Of a stretch of DNA of 64,000 nt, positions 27,536 through 36,956 are shown piece by piece. Below the pieces are notes generated by a model. That model saw only the letters and a program-made list of their open reading frames with translations, made no database searches and had not been told where the DNA came from. Both the position numbers and the translations under genes were made by a program. Origin of the DNA: Tepidibacter aestuarii. GTDB taxonomy: Bacteria; Bacillota; Clostridia; Peptostreptococcales; Peptostreptococcaceae. The DNA is taken from NCBI RefSeq assembly GCF_934924865.1, contig NZ_OW235315.1:2232001-2296000 (forward strand). Direction: 5' to 3'. Every line of letters starts with the position of its first letter. Position 1 is the stretch's first letter.

Positions 27536-28672
27536 TTACTTTTCCAAAAATTCTATAAACACTTTATTACTTATATCTATTCCCTCATTTGTAAGGCATA
27601 ATCTAGAACCAACAAGCCTTACAAGATTCTTATTTTTTAAAGATTCCATTTCAGTTTTATACATTTTCATAAAATCAACTTCAAATTCTTTATTAAATTT
27701 TTTCAAGTCTATACCTTCATTCATCCTAAGTCCCATAAATATTTTTTCTTCTATCATGTCTTGTTTATCAAGCTTTTCTACATGTTCTATAGGAAGTTCA
27801 AAATCTTTTAGTTTTTCACAGTATGTTTTTATATCCTTGTAGTTTGAAAATCTCTCTTTATTTAAATAAGAGTGAGATCCTGGTCCAAGCCCTAAATACT
27901 GACCGCACTTCCAGTATAATATATTATGCTTACATTCCTTTTTATCTTTTGCATAATTTGAAATTTCGTATTGATTATATCCATTTTCTTTTAAATAATC
28001 TCTTGTGTAATAATACATTTTCAAATCTAATTCTTCATCTAACAGTTCTAGTTTTCCTTCATCATATAATGTCCCAAAGACAGTCTCATCCTCTATTATA
28101 AGCGAATATGCAGATATATGAGATGGATTTAGAGCTATAACATCTTTAAGAGTTTGTTTCCACTGATCAAAAGTTTGATCAGGAAGAGAAAACATTAAGT
28201 CTACATTTATATTTTCAAATCCAATTTTTCTTGCTATCTCAAAGTTTTCTTTAAATTCTTCATATGAATGTATTCTTCCAAGGGACGCTAAATGTTTTTT
28301 ATCACTTGATTGAAGGCCCATACTAAGTCTATTGACACCAGATAAATACAACGTATTTAATTTTTCTTTAGTTAAAGTCCCAGGATTAGCTTCAATACTA
28401 ATTTCAGCATCATCTGATATATTGAAATTACTATGTATATTGTCTATTAACAATTTAAGTTCTTCATTTTCTAAGATACTCGGTGTTCCTCCTCCTATGA
28501 ATACAGTTGAAAAACAATCTTTATCAAATTGTTTAGAGTAAAGTTTCATTTCAGTTATTATACTTTTAATATAATTTTTTTTATCTTCATAGTTTAATTT
28601 AAAAGAATTAAAATCACAGTAATTGCACTTTTTTATACAAAAAGGTACATGTACATAAAGTCCTCTTTCCAA
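27536..28672 (-). CDS. hemW: Radical-SAM heme chaperone HemW
   Basis: A 378-residue radical-SAM protein of the HemN-like family now assigned to heme trafficking. CIKKCNYCDFNSF is the CxxxCxxCxF cluster motif, followed by FIGGGTPSILE and the HemN C-terminal domain. It lacks the N-terminal extension typical of true coproporphyrinogen dehydrogenase HemN, which supports HemW. TTG start with GGAGG upstream. It lies between lepA and hrcA in the conserved order. Confidence 0.92.
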   Translation of the reverse strand: MERGLYVHVPFCIKKCNYCDFNSFKLNYEDKKNYIKSIITEMKLYSKQFDKDCFSTVFIGGGTPSILENEELKLLIDNIHSNFNISDDAEISIEANPGTLTKEKLNTLYLSGVNRLSMGLQSSDKKHLASLGRIHSYEEFKENFEIARKIGFENINVDLMFSLPDQTFDQWKQTLKDVIALNPSHISAYSLIIEDETVFGTLYDEGKLELLDEELDLKMYYYTRDYLKENGYNQYEISNYAKDKKECKHNILYWKCGQYLGLGPGSHSYLNKERFSNYKDIKTYCEKLKDFELPIEHVEKLDKQDMIEEKIFMGLRMNEGIDLKKFNKEFEVDFMKMYKTEMESLKNKNLVRLVGSRLCLTNEGIDISNKVFIEFLEK

Positions 28673-28696
28673 TATAATTCCTCCTAATATTAAAGC

Positions 28697-28725
28697 CCTA
28701 AAATACTACAAAGTAATATTTTAGG
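28697..28725 (-). terminator. Hairpin between lepA and hemW
   Basis: CCTAAAATATTAC and GTAGTATTTTAGG (one mismatch region) form a stem; only a weak T-rich tail follows, so partial termination. Confidence 0.55.
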
Positions 28726-28739
28726 ACTCTTTGTTATTG

Positions 28740-30539
28740 TTAATCTATTTTCAGTACTGACATAAATGCTTTTTGAGGAACCTCTACAGATCCTATTTGT
28801 CTCATTCTCTTCTTACCTTCTTTTTGCTTTTGAAGTAACTTCTTCTTACGAGATATATCTCCACCATAACACTTAGCTAAAACATCTTTTCTAAGTGCTC
28901 TTACAGTTTCTCTTGCAATAACCTTATTTCCAACAGAAGCTTGTATTGGAACTACAAATTGATGTCTTGGTATTTCATCTTTTAATTTTTCGCACATAAC
29001 CTTACCTCTATTATATGCTGTACTTTCATGTACTATAAAAGATAGTGCATCTACTTGTTCTTTATTTATAAGTATATCTAATTTTACCAAAGTTGCTTGT
29101 TTATATTCCTTGAATTCATAGTCTAGAGATCCATAGCCTCTTGTTCTAGACTTTAAAGCGTCAAAGAAATCATATATAACCTCATTCAGCGGAAGTTCAT
29201 AATGAAGCATAACCCTTCTTGTATCTATATACTCCATATTTTTCATTTCTCCACGTCTTTCTTGTGCAAGCTCCATAACAACTCCTACATAATCATTAGG
29301 AACTATTATATTAGATGTAACAATCGGTTCTTCCATCATTTGTATTTCTGCAACTGGAGGAAGGTTAGTTGGATTTTGTATCATCAATACTTCCCCATCA
29401 TGCTTAGTAACTCTGTATATAACAGATGGAGCAGTAGTTATTATGTTAAGGTTAAATTCTCTATCTAATCTTTCTTGCATTATTTCCATATGAAGAAGTC
29501 CTAAGAATCCACATCTAAATCCAAATCCTAAAGCGGCTGATGTTTCTGCCTCGAATTCAAGTGCAGCATCGTTTACTTGTAATTTTTCAAGTGCATCTCT
29601 TATATCTTCATACTTTTCTCCTTCTGCCGGGTAAATACCACAATAAACCATAGGTGTTGCTTTCTTGTAACCAGGCATATGTTCATCTGTTGGGTTCTCA
29701 TCATCTGTTATAGTATCTCCAACTTGACAGCTTCTTATCTCTTTTATACTAGCTGCGACATATCCTACATCTCCTGCGCATAATTCATCAATAGGAACTT
29801 GTCCAGGTGCCATAACGCCGACCTCTGTAACTTCAAAAGTCTTTTTAGTATTCATCATTCTTATTTTCATACCTTTTTTAAGAGTTCCCTCAAATACTCT
29901 TATATATGCCACCACTCCTTTGTAGCTGTCATAGTATGAATCAAATATTAAGGCCTTTAAAGGAGCATCTTTATCACCTGTTGGAGCAGGTATGTTTTTA
30001 ACTATAGCCTCAAGTACATCTTCTATATTAAGACCTTCTTTTGCAGATACTAAAGGAGCTTCAGATGCATCAATTCCGATTATATCCTCTATTTCTTCCT
30101 TAATCTCATCCGGTCTAGCACTTGGAAGGTCTATTTTATTTATAACCGGTACTATTTCAAGATCTTGATCTATTGCTAAATACACATTAGCAAGAGTCTG
30201 TGCCTCAACCCCCTGAGCCGCATCTACTACTAAAAGCCCACCTTCACAAGCTGCAAGACTTCTTGATACCTCATAGTTAAAATCGACATGACCCGGAGTG
30301 TCTATTAAGTTTAGATAATATTCATTACCGTCTTTAGCCTTGTATACCAATCTTATATTTTGCAGCTTTATAGTTATACCTCTTTCTCTTTCTAAATCCA
30401 TATTATCCAAAAGCTGATCTTTCATGTCTCTTTCACTAATAAGTCCTGTGTGTTGAATTAATCTATCAGCTAAAGTAGATTTTCCATGATCTATATGAGC
30501 TATTATACTGAAATTACGAGTTCTACTTTGTTTATTCAT
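28740..30539 (-). CDS. lepA: Elongation factor 4 (LepA)
   Basis: Translational GTPase that acts on stalled or maturing ribosomes, 599 residues. G1 [15 protein letters not shown]3 DTPGHVDF, G4 NKIDLP and the LepA-specific C-terminal domain ([21 protein letters not shown]) are present. ATG at 30539 fits the family length; AGGAGG lies 12 bases upstream, and the ATG at 30560 overlaps it. Follows the gpr-spoIIP pair in the usual clostridial order. Confidence 0.96.
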   Translation of the reverse strand: MNKQSRTRNFSIIAHIDHGKSTLADRLIQHTGLISERDMKDQLLDNMDLERERGITIKLQNIRLVYKAKDGNEYYLNLIDTPGHVDFNYEVSRSLAACEGGLLVVDAAQGVEAQTLANVYLAIDQDLEIVPVINKIDLPSARPDEIKEEIEDIIGIDASEAPLVSAKEGLNIEDVLEAIVKNIPAPTGDKDAPLKALIFDSYYDSYKGVVAYIRVFEGTLKKGMKIRMMNTKKTFEVTEVGVMAPGQVPIDELCAGDVGYVAASIKEIRSCQVGDTITDDENPTDEHMPGYKKATPMVYCGIYPAEGEKYEDIRDALEKLQVNDAALEFEAETSAALGFGFRCGFLGLLHMEIMQERLDREFNLNIITTAPSVIYRVTKHDGEVLMIQNPTNLPPVAEIQMMEEPIVTSNIIVPNDYVGVVMELAQERRGEMKNMEYIDTRRVMLHYELPLNEVIYDFFDALKSRTRGYGSLDYEFKEYKQATLVKLDILINKEQVDALSFIVHESTAYNRGKVMCEKLKDEIPRHQFVVPIQASVGNKVIARETVRALRKDVLAKCYGGDISRKKKLLQKQKEGKKRMRQIGSVEVPQKAFMSVLKID

Positions 30540-30678
30540 TCGTTTATGTTTCCTCCTCATCTATATTAAAATATGCATATATAAACTTATTTTAACAAGT
30601 AATCTAATCTTTATTTTATAATGTAATTATCTATATTTCAATAAATTTTTATTCATTTAATATTTATATCAACTAAAC

Positions 30679-30710
30679 AAGGCTTATCTTAGTTTATAAG
30701 ATAAGCCTTC
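30679..30710 (-). terminator. Hairpin overlapping the end of the small membrane gene
   Basis: AAGGCTTATCTTA faces TAAGATAAGCCTT on the minus strand; the gene's TAA stop lies inside the 3' arm. A short GTTTAG tail follows. Confidence 0.7.
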
Positions 30711-30893
30711 AACAAATGTATATACTTTATAATAAATAGGTTTATCGTAAATACCCATAAAAGTTCTAGTTCTATAATCAACTGTGTTTATGCAGTATAA
30801 AAATATTATAAAGGTAACCAAGGTAAACAATCTTCTAGTTCTTACAATTTTCTTATTTTTTTTATTTTCTATAGTTTTTTCTAGTCTTCCCAT
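30684..30893 (-). CDS. Small single-pass membrane protein after spoIIP
   Basis: A 69-residue protein with a very basic N-terminus (MGRLEKTIENKKNKKIVRTRR), one hydrophobic segment (LFTLVTFIIFLYCI) and a tyrosine-rich outer tail. No named family recognised. AAAAGGTGATC before ATG 30893 and a five-base gap to spoIIP show they are co-transcribed, so a sporulation-related role is possible but unproven. Its stop codon is inside a hairpin. Confidence 0.7.
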   Translation of the reverse strand: MGRLEKTIENKKNKKIVRTRRLFTLVTFIIFLYCINTVDYRTRTFMGIYDKPIYYKVYTFVEGLSYKLR

Positions 30894-30898
30894 AAAGA

Positions 30899-31870
30899 TC
30901 ACCTTTTCATATTTTTTAAAACCTCATCCAGTATCTCTGATAAATATTTAGCAGTATTCAAAGACTCGTCTATAGTATTTGCATTTCCTCCAATTTCTAC
31001 CAAAGCGTAATTATTTGATAAAAATTGATTAAATTTCCCATACGGCTTTACTATGACTTTTTTTGCAAGACCTGGATATTTTTTATTGCTTATATCCATT
31101 ATATAATTGGCGAACTTCTCTACTTCTGTTTTATTAGGGCTTTCAGGTCCTACTACTATTGAAAATCTTGCTACCTTTTCTCCATTTATAGTAACAGTCT
31201 CTCGTTTTCTCGTACTTTTTCTCATTTCTTCATTTTTTATTTCTATTCCATCTCGATGTATATCGAATATAAACTTTATACTATCGTATTTACTTAATAC
31301 ACTTCTAGCTGTTTTTAAAGATCTTGAATAAGATCCGTTAAAAGATGGATAATCATGATATTCCTGATTATGTAAAACACTATATCCCTTTTTCTCTAAG
31401 TTCTTTTTTAACTCCTCACCTACAGCTAGTACTGTATACTTTTTATTTAAAGAGTGATAATTACCAGTTCTTTCTGGCTCATAACTTTCAGTAGCATGAG
31501 TATGATATATCAAAATTTGAGGCTTTCCATTAACAAGTTCTACTTTTTGTGGTACTTGAGGCTTTATAGGTTTTGCTTGTTTTACAGTTTTATTGCTGTT
31601 TTGTGTGTTTTTCTTATCGTTAACAGTTATTTTTATAAATTCTCCATCTTTATTAGTTCTAGTTTGCTTTTCATCTTTTTTAAACATATTAATTCCAATT
31701 TTGAATAGTCCTTTGTTCTTTTTTTCCTCCTTTAGTTCAGGATAGGTTTTAGTTATTAAATATTTTAAAAAATCTTCTTCATTTGAACTAATAGCCTTAC
31801 TTGTAATAGAAAAAATAGCCACAAAAGATATACTTAAGATAATACTTAATATTATTGATCTTCTTTTCAT
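30899..31870 (-). CDS. spoIIP: Stage II sporulation protein P
   Basis: Membrane-anchored amidase/endopeptidase that thins septal peptidoglycan during engulfment with SpoIID, 323 residues. A signal anchor (residues 7-26) precedes a charged linker and the SpoIIP catalytic domain: ILIYHTHATESYEP with the key His, FIFDIHRDGIE, RFSIVVGPESPNK and LVEIGGNANTIDE. GGGGAGG upstream of ATG. It follows gpr by 77 bases; gpr-spoIIP pairing is standard. Confidence 0.94.
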   Translation of the reverse strand: MKRRSIILSIILSISFVAIFSITSKAISSNEEDFLKYLITKTYPELKEEKKNKGLFKIGINMFKKDEKQTRTNKDGEFIKITVNDKKNTQNSNKTVKQAKPIKPQVPQKVELVNGKPQILIYHTHATESYEPERTGNYHSLNKKYTVLAVGEELKKNLEKKGYSVLHNQEYHDYPSFNGSYSRSLKTARSVLSKYDSIKFIFDIHRDGIEIKNEEMRKSTRKRETVTINGEKVARFSIVVGPESPNKTEVEKFANYIMDISNKKYPGLAKKVIVKPYGKFNQFLSNNYALVEIGGNANTIDESLNTAKYLSEILDEVLKNMKR

Positions 31871-31947
31871 TTGTATACCTCCCCTAATTCTTGTCCTCTT
31901 TCGTAAAATAATATTGAATCTATTTATAAATATTATGAGAAGATTTA

Positions 31948-32895
31948 TTAATTTATTCCTGGATGTAGTGATTTATTTAAAGACATACTAAGTATTATAG
32001 CTAAATTGTCTATTATTTCATCTATATCCTTAGGTGTGACTACTACATTTTGGTCAAATGGCTCTAGTAATTCTTTAATTAAACTATATTTTTCTTCTTC
32101 TTCTAATGATTTTAACATATTGTAAAATTGTTTTCCTTTTGCACTTTCTTTCATAAGGTTATCTATAGTCATATCTATAACATCAGATGTTAATGTGGCA
32201 GCATCAACAACTGTAGGAACGCCAATTGCAATCACAGGTACATTTAAATACTCCTCATTCAAAGATTTTCTTATATTTCCAATTCCAGCTCCAGGAGATA
32301 TTCCTGCAGTAGATATCTGTATAGTGGTATTTACTCTTTCTAATTTTCTAGAAGCTAATGCATCTATAGCAACTACTCTATCAGGTTTTATCATCTCTAC
32401 TAAGGCTTTAACCGTTTCGCTAGTTTCTATACCTGTTATTCCCATAACACCAGGGCTAAGAGCTGCTACTTCACTTAAATCCTTATCCTCTTCTTTATTA
32501 TAGGCTTTAAATAAATGTCTAGTAACTAATGTCTTTGATACAGTTTTAGGACCAAGTGCATCAGATGTTATATTCCAGTTTCCAAGACCTATTATCAGTG
32601 TCTTTTTATTTTTTTCATCGCCAAATAATTTATTTAATTCTGTACTCACACATCCAACAATTGTATTTCTAGATTCTTCATCATCGAATGTCAAATACTT
32701 AGATTCTATAGTAATATAGTTTCCTTTTTCTTTTCCCATTATTTCTTTTCCTTTATCGTCCATAATTTCAATTCTAGTAACTGAATAATCCTCATTTTCT
32801 TCTTTATCAACTTTAACTCCAGGTATTTCAACATCTCTTTCTTCACTATACATTTCTCTTGCTTCAATAGCTAAATCAGTTCTTATATTCTTCAA
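31948..32895 (-). CDS. gpr: Spore endopeptidase GPR
   Basis: Germination protease that degrades SASP proteins, 315 residues, made as a zymogen in the forespore. RTDLAIEAREMY at the N-terminus is the self-like propeptide segment; LIIGLGNWNITSDALGPKTV and ALSPGVMGITGIETSE are family signatures with conserved Asp residues. TTG start, GGAGGGG upstream. A sigma-G promoter is expected but I could not place it securely. Confidence 0.95.
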   Translation of the reverse strand: MKNIRTDLAIEAREMYSEERDVEIPGVKVDKEENEDYSVTRIEIMDDKGKEIMGKEKGNYITIESKYLTFDDEESRNTIVGCVSTELNKLFGDEKNKKTLIIGLGNWNITSDALGPKTVSKTLVTRHLFKAYNKEEDKDLSEVAALSPGVMGITGIETSETVKALVEMIKPDRVVAIDALASRKLERVNTTIQISTAGISPGAGIGNIRKSLNEEYLNVPVIAIGVPTVVDAATLTSDVIDMTIDNLMKESAKGKQFYNMLKSLEEEEKYSLIKELLEPFDQNVVVTPKDIDEIIDNLAIILSMSLNKSLHPGIN

Positions 32896-33198
32896 AAGTA
32901 CCCCTCCATAATCTATAATAAATATTTACTATTTATTTTTTACAATTTTTTGTTTTTTTATAACTTCATATGCACATATATTATCTAAATTTTTATATAT
33001 TTAAATACAAAATTTTTTAATTTTTAAGACAAATTAAGAGATTTTATTATATTTTTTCGGATTTTTGTCTATTATATTAAAAGTTACACTTTAAAATATC
33101 ATTAATCTATATTTATCCTTGATTTTTAGTTTTGTTTCTGATAAAATCTACTTTGTTGATATTTGAAGAACCATTATACATACAAGGGGGTGAACAGA
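32896..33198. other. Divergent intergenic region gpr / rpsT
   Basis: 303 bases, extremely AT-rich. The rpsT promoter lies near the right end; the rest holds no gene or structured RNA that I can see. Confidence 0.5.
33119..33147 (+). promoter_or_regulatory. Predicted sigma-A promoter of rpsT
   Basis: TTGATT and TAAAAT with a 17-base spacer, 51 bases before the rpsT start. Confidence 0.65.
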
Positions 33199-33465
33199 TT
33201 GGCTAACATAAAATCAGCTAAGAAAAGAATAAACGTTATAGCTAAGAAAACAGCTTTAAATAAAGCTAGAAAATCTCAAGTTAAAACTGCTATAAGAAAA
33301 TTTGAAGAGTCTTTAGTTGCTGGAAACAAAGAAGAAGCAATAAACAACTTCAGATCTGCTGAAAAGAAAATATACCAAGTAGCTGCTAAAGGAACTATGC
33401 ACAAGAACGCTGCTGCTAGAAAAGTATCTAAACTAGCTAAAAAGTTAAACACTATAGCAGGTTAA
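33199..33465 (+). CDS. rpsT: 30S ribosomal protein S20
   Basis: Basic primary-binding 30S protein, 88 residues. LANIKSAKKRINVIAKKTALNKA and the tail GTMHKNAAARKVSKLAKKLN are diagnostic. TTG at 33199 is the start (families begin MANIKSAKKR), with AGGGGGTG eight bases upstream; there is no suitable ATG. It is convergent with holA and has its own promoter and terminator. Confidence 0.97.
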   Translation: MANIKSAKKRINVIAKKTALNKARKSQVKTAIRKFEESLVAGNKEEAINNFRSAEKKIYQVAAKGTMHKNAAARKVSKLAKKLNTIAG

Positions 33466-33472
33466 TATACTA

Positions 33473-33501
33473 GAAAAACCCCAATACACGGGGTTTTTTT
33501 T
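33473..33501. terminator. Terminator of rpsT (bidirectional)
   Basis: AAACCCC and GGGGTTT close a short loop, followed by a T-run of eight or more; the minus-strand side has GGGGTTTTTC. Confidence 0.88.
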
Positions 33502-33503
33502 AA

Positions 33504-33540
33504 TATCCAAACTCTGCCTATAGGCAGAATTTGGATATTA
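33504..33540. repeat. Inverted repeat at the end of holA
   Basis: ATATCCAAA-TCTGCC and GGCAGA-TTTGGATAT form a stem of about 15 pairs around TATA, overlapping the holA stop codon. No T-run directly follows on either strand. Confidence 0.6.
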
Positions 33541-34549
33541 TAATTTCTAAAGCCAATATATCCTTTTTAAGGCCATTTTTTATGCTGTAGTCAGCCTCTA
33601 AAAGTTCATTTTGTAGTCTTATTATCGTAGGATTATCAAATTTTTTACTTTGTATTAATGCCTTTTTTATAACATATGGATGAATTGCTAAAGATTTTGC
33701 TATAACGCCTTCTGGATTTCCTTTTCTATTTAACGCCTTAGCCTGCATTATTATTTTAAACTGTCTTGAAATCATACTCAAAACCATTAAAGGAGATTCA
33801 CCTTTAACAATCATATCATTTAATATTTTTATTGCCTCACTAGCATTTTTATTTCCTATAAAATCTATTAATTTAAATATATCATTTTCTATTTTTTTAG
33901 ATGATAACTCATCCACATCCTTTACTGAAGCTTTTTTACCCGATCCTACAAATGAAGTTACCTTTATAATTTCATTTTCTACATCAGATAAGGTCTTATC
34001 CGAGTTCTTATTTTGATAATCTAGATTGTTCAAAAAATAGTTCAATGTAGAACTATCTATTTCTACATTTTCATCTTTAAATTTTTTTCGAGCCCATTTA
34101 AGGAGTTCATTATTATCTAGTTTATTACAGTTTAACAATATTCCATGTTTTCCAAGTTCCTTACTAAACTTTTTTCTCTTATCTATATCCGAATAAACTA
34201 CAAATATTAATATAGCATGGTCTGGAGTATTTTTTATATACTCACAAATTTCTTCTTCATCCTGTTGTGTGAAATTCTTTTTCTTACCAGTTAAAATTTC
34301 AAAATTTTTAACAACTATAATCTTTCTATCATCCATAAAAGGAATAGTTTCTAAGCTACTTATAATTTCATCTAAACTAGTTTGGCCTCCATCTATTGTA
34401 GAAAAATTAAAATCTATAAACGCACTGTTTAGACTCTCCTTAAATTTTTTTATCAATCCATCTATAAGATATGTTTCTTTACCATAAAATGTATATACCT
34501 TTTGGTATTTATTCGCTTTTATATCTTTAATTATATCCCCGTACTTCAT
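33518..34549 (-). CDS. holA: DNA polymerase III delta subunit
   Basis: Clamp-loader subunit that opens the beta clamp, 343 residues. KYQKVYTFYGKETYLIDGLIKKFKE at the N-terminus, TIPFMDDRKIIVVKN, and the domain III block SPLMVLSMISRQFKIIMQAKAL match the family. Its start overlaps the comEC end by 23 bases, so the two are coupled. Divergence of the delta subunit is normal. Confidence 0.92.
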   Translation of the reverse strand: MKYGDIIKDIKANKYQKVYTFYGKETYLIDGLIKKFKESLNSAFIDFNFSTIDGGQTSLDEIISSLETIPFMDDRKIIVVKNFEILTGKKKNFTQQDEEEICEYIKNTPDHAILIFVVYSDIDKRKKFSKELGKHGILLNCNKLDNNELLKWARKKFKDENVEIDSSTLNYFLNNLDYQNKNSDKTLSDVENEIIKVTSFVGSGKKASVKDVDELSSKKIENDIFKLIDFIGNKNASEAIKILNDMIVKGESPLMVLSMISRQFKIIMQAKALNRKGNPEGVIAKSLAIHPYVIKKALIQSKKFDNPTIIRLQNELLEADYSIKNGLKKDILALEIIISKFCL

Positions 34550-35789
34550 TTATTTGCTCCTTTACTGTTTTTCTTTCGCTATATATCATATATGCCATTA
34601 AAAGTATATAATAAAGCACGACTAATTTCAAACGCACAGTTTCAAATTCTATATATGAATATTTCATATTAGATAAATAAAATACAATAGATTTTATATA
34701 GAGTATTATAAAAGAAACTATTTTAGATAACATCAAATAAATAATGTTAAAATTAATATAATAAGAAATAATACACATAAAAATCAACCCTATAAGTATT
34801 CCTACAGTAGGCACTATCAAAATATTACTTATTAAAAATATGTTGGATATAATGTTGAATTTGTAATAAACAACAGGTATAGTCAGTATACTCGCAGATA
34901 ATGTTGTTGATATCAAAGGACATCTTATGTATTTATCAATTTTATTATAAAAATATATTATAGATATCGTAGCTAAAAAAGACAACTGAACTCCTATATC
35001 ATATATAATAAACGGATTTATTATAAATAAAATAATTCCTACAAAACTAAGAGTAGATATACCATCATACTCTCTTTGTACGAACACAGATAAATATATT
35101 ATAAAACTGAAAATACAAGCTCTAAACATTGATCCTCTAAACCCTACAATAAAGGAATATAAACATATTAATAAGCTTATTATAAAAAATTTTAATAAAC
35201 TTTTAATCCTTCCGATAATAAGGGTAATAATATATATGAGTATACCTATATGAAGACCTGATAAAGCTATTATATGACTTACTCCTGCCCTTGAAAATGC
35301 TTTTTTTATATTTATGTCTAGTTTAGACTTATCTCCTAATATTAAAGCATTTATAAACGAAGAATTTTCTCTAAAAATATTCTCTGTTGAATATTCTAAA
35401 CTTGTTCTCACTTTTTTTATATAGGAGTATATATTATGGGATTTGCATGATCTTATATACTCAGAATTTATTATTCCATCTACTCCTCTTGATTTCAAGT
35501 ACATTCCATAATTAAACTCATCTACCATCATATTATATGAACTTTTAAAAATTCCTTTTACATAAATATATTCTCCTATATTTATTTTTTGAGTTTTATT
35601 AAAATCTCTTATCAAAAAATTCCCAACCCCGTACTCATAGTAGTATTCTTTATAAATAGCATTTTTAACAATACCTTCAACCTTTATATATTTATCTTCT
35701 ATATCATAAAATTTATCCTTATAGTTTTTTGTATATACAAGTGAAATTATAATACTTATAAATAAAATTAGGAGAATAGGTCTTCTCAT
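34527..35789 (-). CDS. comEC: ComEC/Rec2 channel domain without the nuclease-like domain
   Basis: Membrane channel for DNA uptake, 420 residues. An N-terminal helix, an OB-like DUF4131 region (residues 25-120) and the Competence domain are present: FSRAGVSHIIALSGLHIGIL, GFRGSMFRACIFSF and DIGVQLSFLATISIIYF. Full ComEC is around 700-780 residues and ends with an MBL domain; that part is absent here, and the protein stops soon after the last helix with no residual MBL sequence. A separate MBL lipoprotein is encoded at 39173-40039. Coupled to holA. Other competence genes such as comFA are not in the window, so activity is uncertain. Confidence 0.88.
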   Translation of the reverse strand: MRRPILLILFISIIISLVYTKNYKDKFYDIEDKYIKVEGIVKNAIYKEYYYEYGVGNFLIRDFNKTQKINIGEYIYVKGIFKSSYNMMVDEFNYGMYLKSRGVDGIINSEYIRSCKSHNIYSYIKKVRTSLEYSTENIFRENSSFINALILGDKSKLDINIKKAFSRAGVSHIIALSGLHIGILIYIITLIIGRIKSLLKFFIISLLICLYSFIVGFRGSMFRACIFSFIIYLSVFVQREYDGISTLSFVGIILFIINPFIIYDIGVQLSFLATISIIYFYNKIDKYIRCPLISTTLSASILTIPVVYYKFNIISNIFLISNILIVPTVGILIGLIFMCIISYYINFNIIYLMLSKIVSFIILYIKSIVFYLSNMKYSYIEFETVRLKLVVLYYILLMAYMIYSERKTVKEQINEVRGYN

Positions 35790-35849
35790 TTATATCATTC
35801 CTTTTTACTCAATGTTATTTGATATTATAATCAAAGGCCTATATAAACA

Positions 35850-35890
35850 AACAAAAATCCGGCAATTATTTTTATAATTTCCGGATTTAA
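35850..35890 (-). terminator. Terminator of the ECF S-component gene
   Basis: ATCCGG-AAATTAT and ATAATTG-CCGGAT form a stem followed by TTTTTGTTTG on the minus strand. Confidence 0.85.
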
Positions 35891-35903
35891 AATATATTTA
35901 AAT

Positions 35904-36422
35904 TTAGTTTTTCGCAGTCTTGTTTACTTTCATATAGTTAGTCTTCATTATTGCACTAGATACTAAAACTCCTATTATAGTACTTGAAACTCCCTGAACT
36001 GCATTCCAAGGAATAGATTCTAAAGATACTATAAAGCTTCCTTTTAATATTCCTCCACCAATATAATAACCTACTACCATAACTATAGACCCTATAACCA
36101 TTGATGTAGATAATATAAATTTATTTTTATATTTTTTAACTAAAATACCTACTACTAATCCTTCAAGACCTTTTATTATTAATGTAAATAATGCCCAATG
36201 AGCATATCCACTTAATATATCAGCAAGAGCTGAACCTATTCCACCAGCTACCATACCAGCTGCAGGTCCAAACAAAACAGACGTTATAAATATTATACTA
36301 TCCCCTATATTTATAAACCCATTAGTCGCAGGTACAGGAATCTGAATCATCATTGTGCCGACACAAACCATTGCAGTCATAAGTCCCATAAGAACCAAAC
36401 TAGATAATTTTGTATTTTTCAT
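35904..36422 (-). CDS. ECF transporter S component
   Basis: Substrate-binding membrane subunit of an energy-coupling factor vitamin transporter, 172 residues, with about five helices. It matches the ECF-ribofla_trS-like group: MIQIPVPATNGFINIGDSIIF, LFGPAAGMVAGGIGSALADILSGY and FTLIIKGLEGLVVGIL. Substrate is unknown; no vitamin riboswitch is recognisable upstream. The shared EcfA/EcfT module is not in the window. ATG follows AGGGGGA. Confidence 0.85.
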   Translation of the reverse strand: MKNTKLSSLVLMGLMTAMVCVGTMMIQIPVPATNGFINIGDSIIFITSVLFGPAAGMVAGGIGSALADILSGYAHWALFTLIIKGLEGLVVGILVKKYKNKFILSTSMVIGSIVMVVGYYIGGGILKGSFIVSLESIPWNAVQGVSSTIIGVLVSSAIMKTNYMKVNKTAKN

Positions 36423-36505
36423 AAAATTTCCCCCTATTATATTATTTCAACTCCATTATACCAAGGAAAATTTTATATAACAATAATCATTGAACCGATA
36501 CAATT

Positions 36506-36751
36506 TCATTTTTTATTAGATTTCGCAACACTTTTGAATGCAGAGAATGACCCACTAGCAATAAGTCCTGCTATTATACCGTCTAACACGCGCTGTTTTA
36601 TATCTACATTACTTTCATAAAATATACATAACACCATTCCTATAACTAATGATATTAGTGGTGCAAATTTTTTTGGAACTCCTGCTGTTTTTATAACTTG
36701 AGTTATACTGACTATTAAAGGTATTATTATAAGATACGAATAAGCTTCCAT
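36506..36751 (-). CDS. Small holin-like membrane protein
   Basis: An 81-residue protein with two or three hydrophobic segments (SYLIIIPLIVSITQVIK, LISLVIGMVLCIFY, GIIAGLIASGSFSAF) and a basic tail (SVAKSNKK), a layout seen in holin-like proteins. No lysin or phage gene is adjacent, so I do not assign a holin role. ATG 36751 sits eight bases after AGGAGG; GTG 36760 overlaps that site. Confidence 0.65.
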   Translation of the reverse strand: MEAYSYLIIIPLIVSITQVIKTAGVPKKFAPLISLVIGMVLCIFYESNVDIKQRVLDGIIAGLIASGSFSAFKSVAKSNKK

Positions 36752-36799
36752 CCTATTCACCTCCTATAATATCTTTATTCACAAATAATATCTTTATTC

Positions 36800-36925
36800 A
36801 CAAAATCCGTCTAATGCTACCTCATTGACTCATGTCGCCAACGAGTCTTACAGACTTCATTGTTCAAAATAATTGTTACTTCTGTTCTCTAAGTAATATT
36901 ATCTGCAGTTTAAAAATTCTATAAT
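36800..36925 (-). repeat. Dispersed intergenic element, copy C
   Basis: Contains TTGACTCATGTCGCCAACGA, then GACTTCATTGTTCAAAATAA and TAATATTATCTGCAG, alignable with copies A and B along most of their length, plus the ATTCTATAATT module shared with 14723-14764. It follows the GNAT gene on the minus strand. Two adjacent copies of TAATATCTTTATTCACAA lie at its left edge (36769-36805). Confidence 0.7.
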
Positions 36926-36956
36926 TTAACCAAAATTAAAAAGGGCACTTGGCTCT

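Noticed and set aside
36506..36751. Prophage holin
   Set aside because: Only size and helix layout suggest it; no other phage gene is near.
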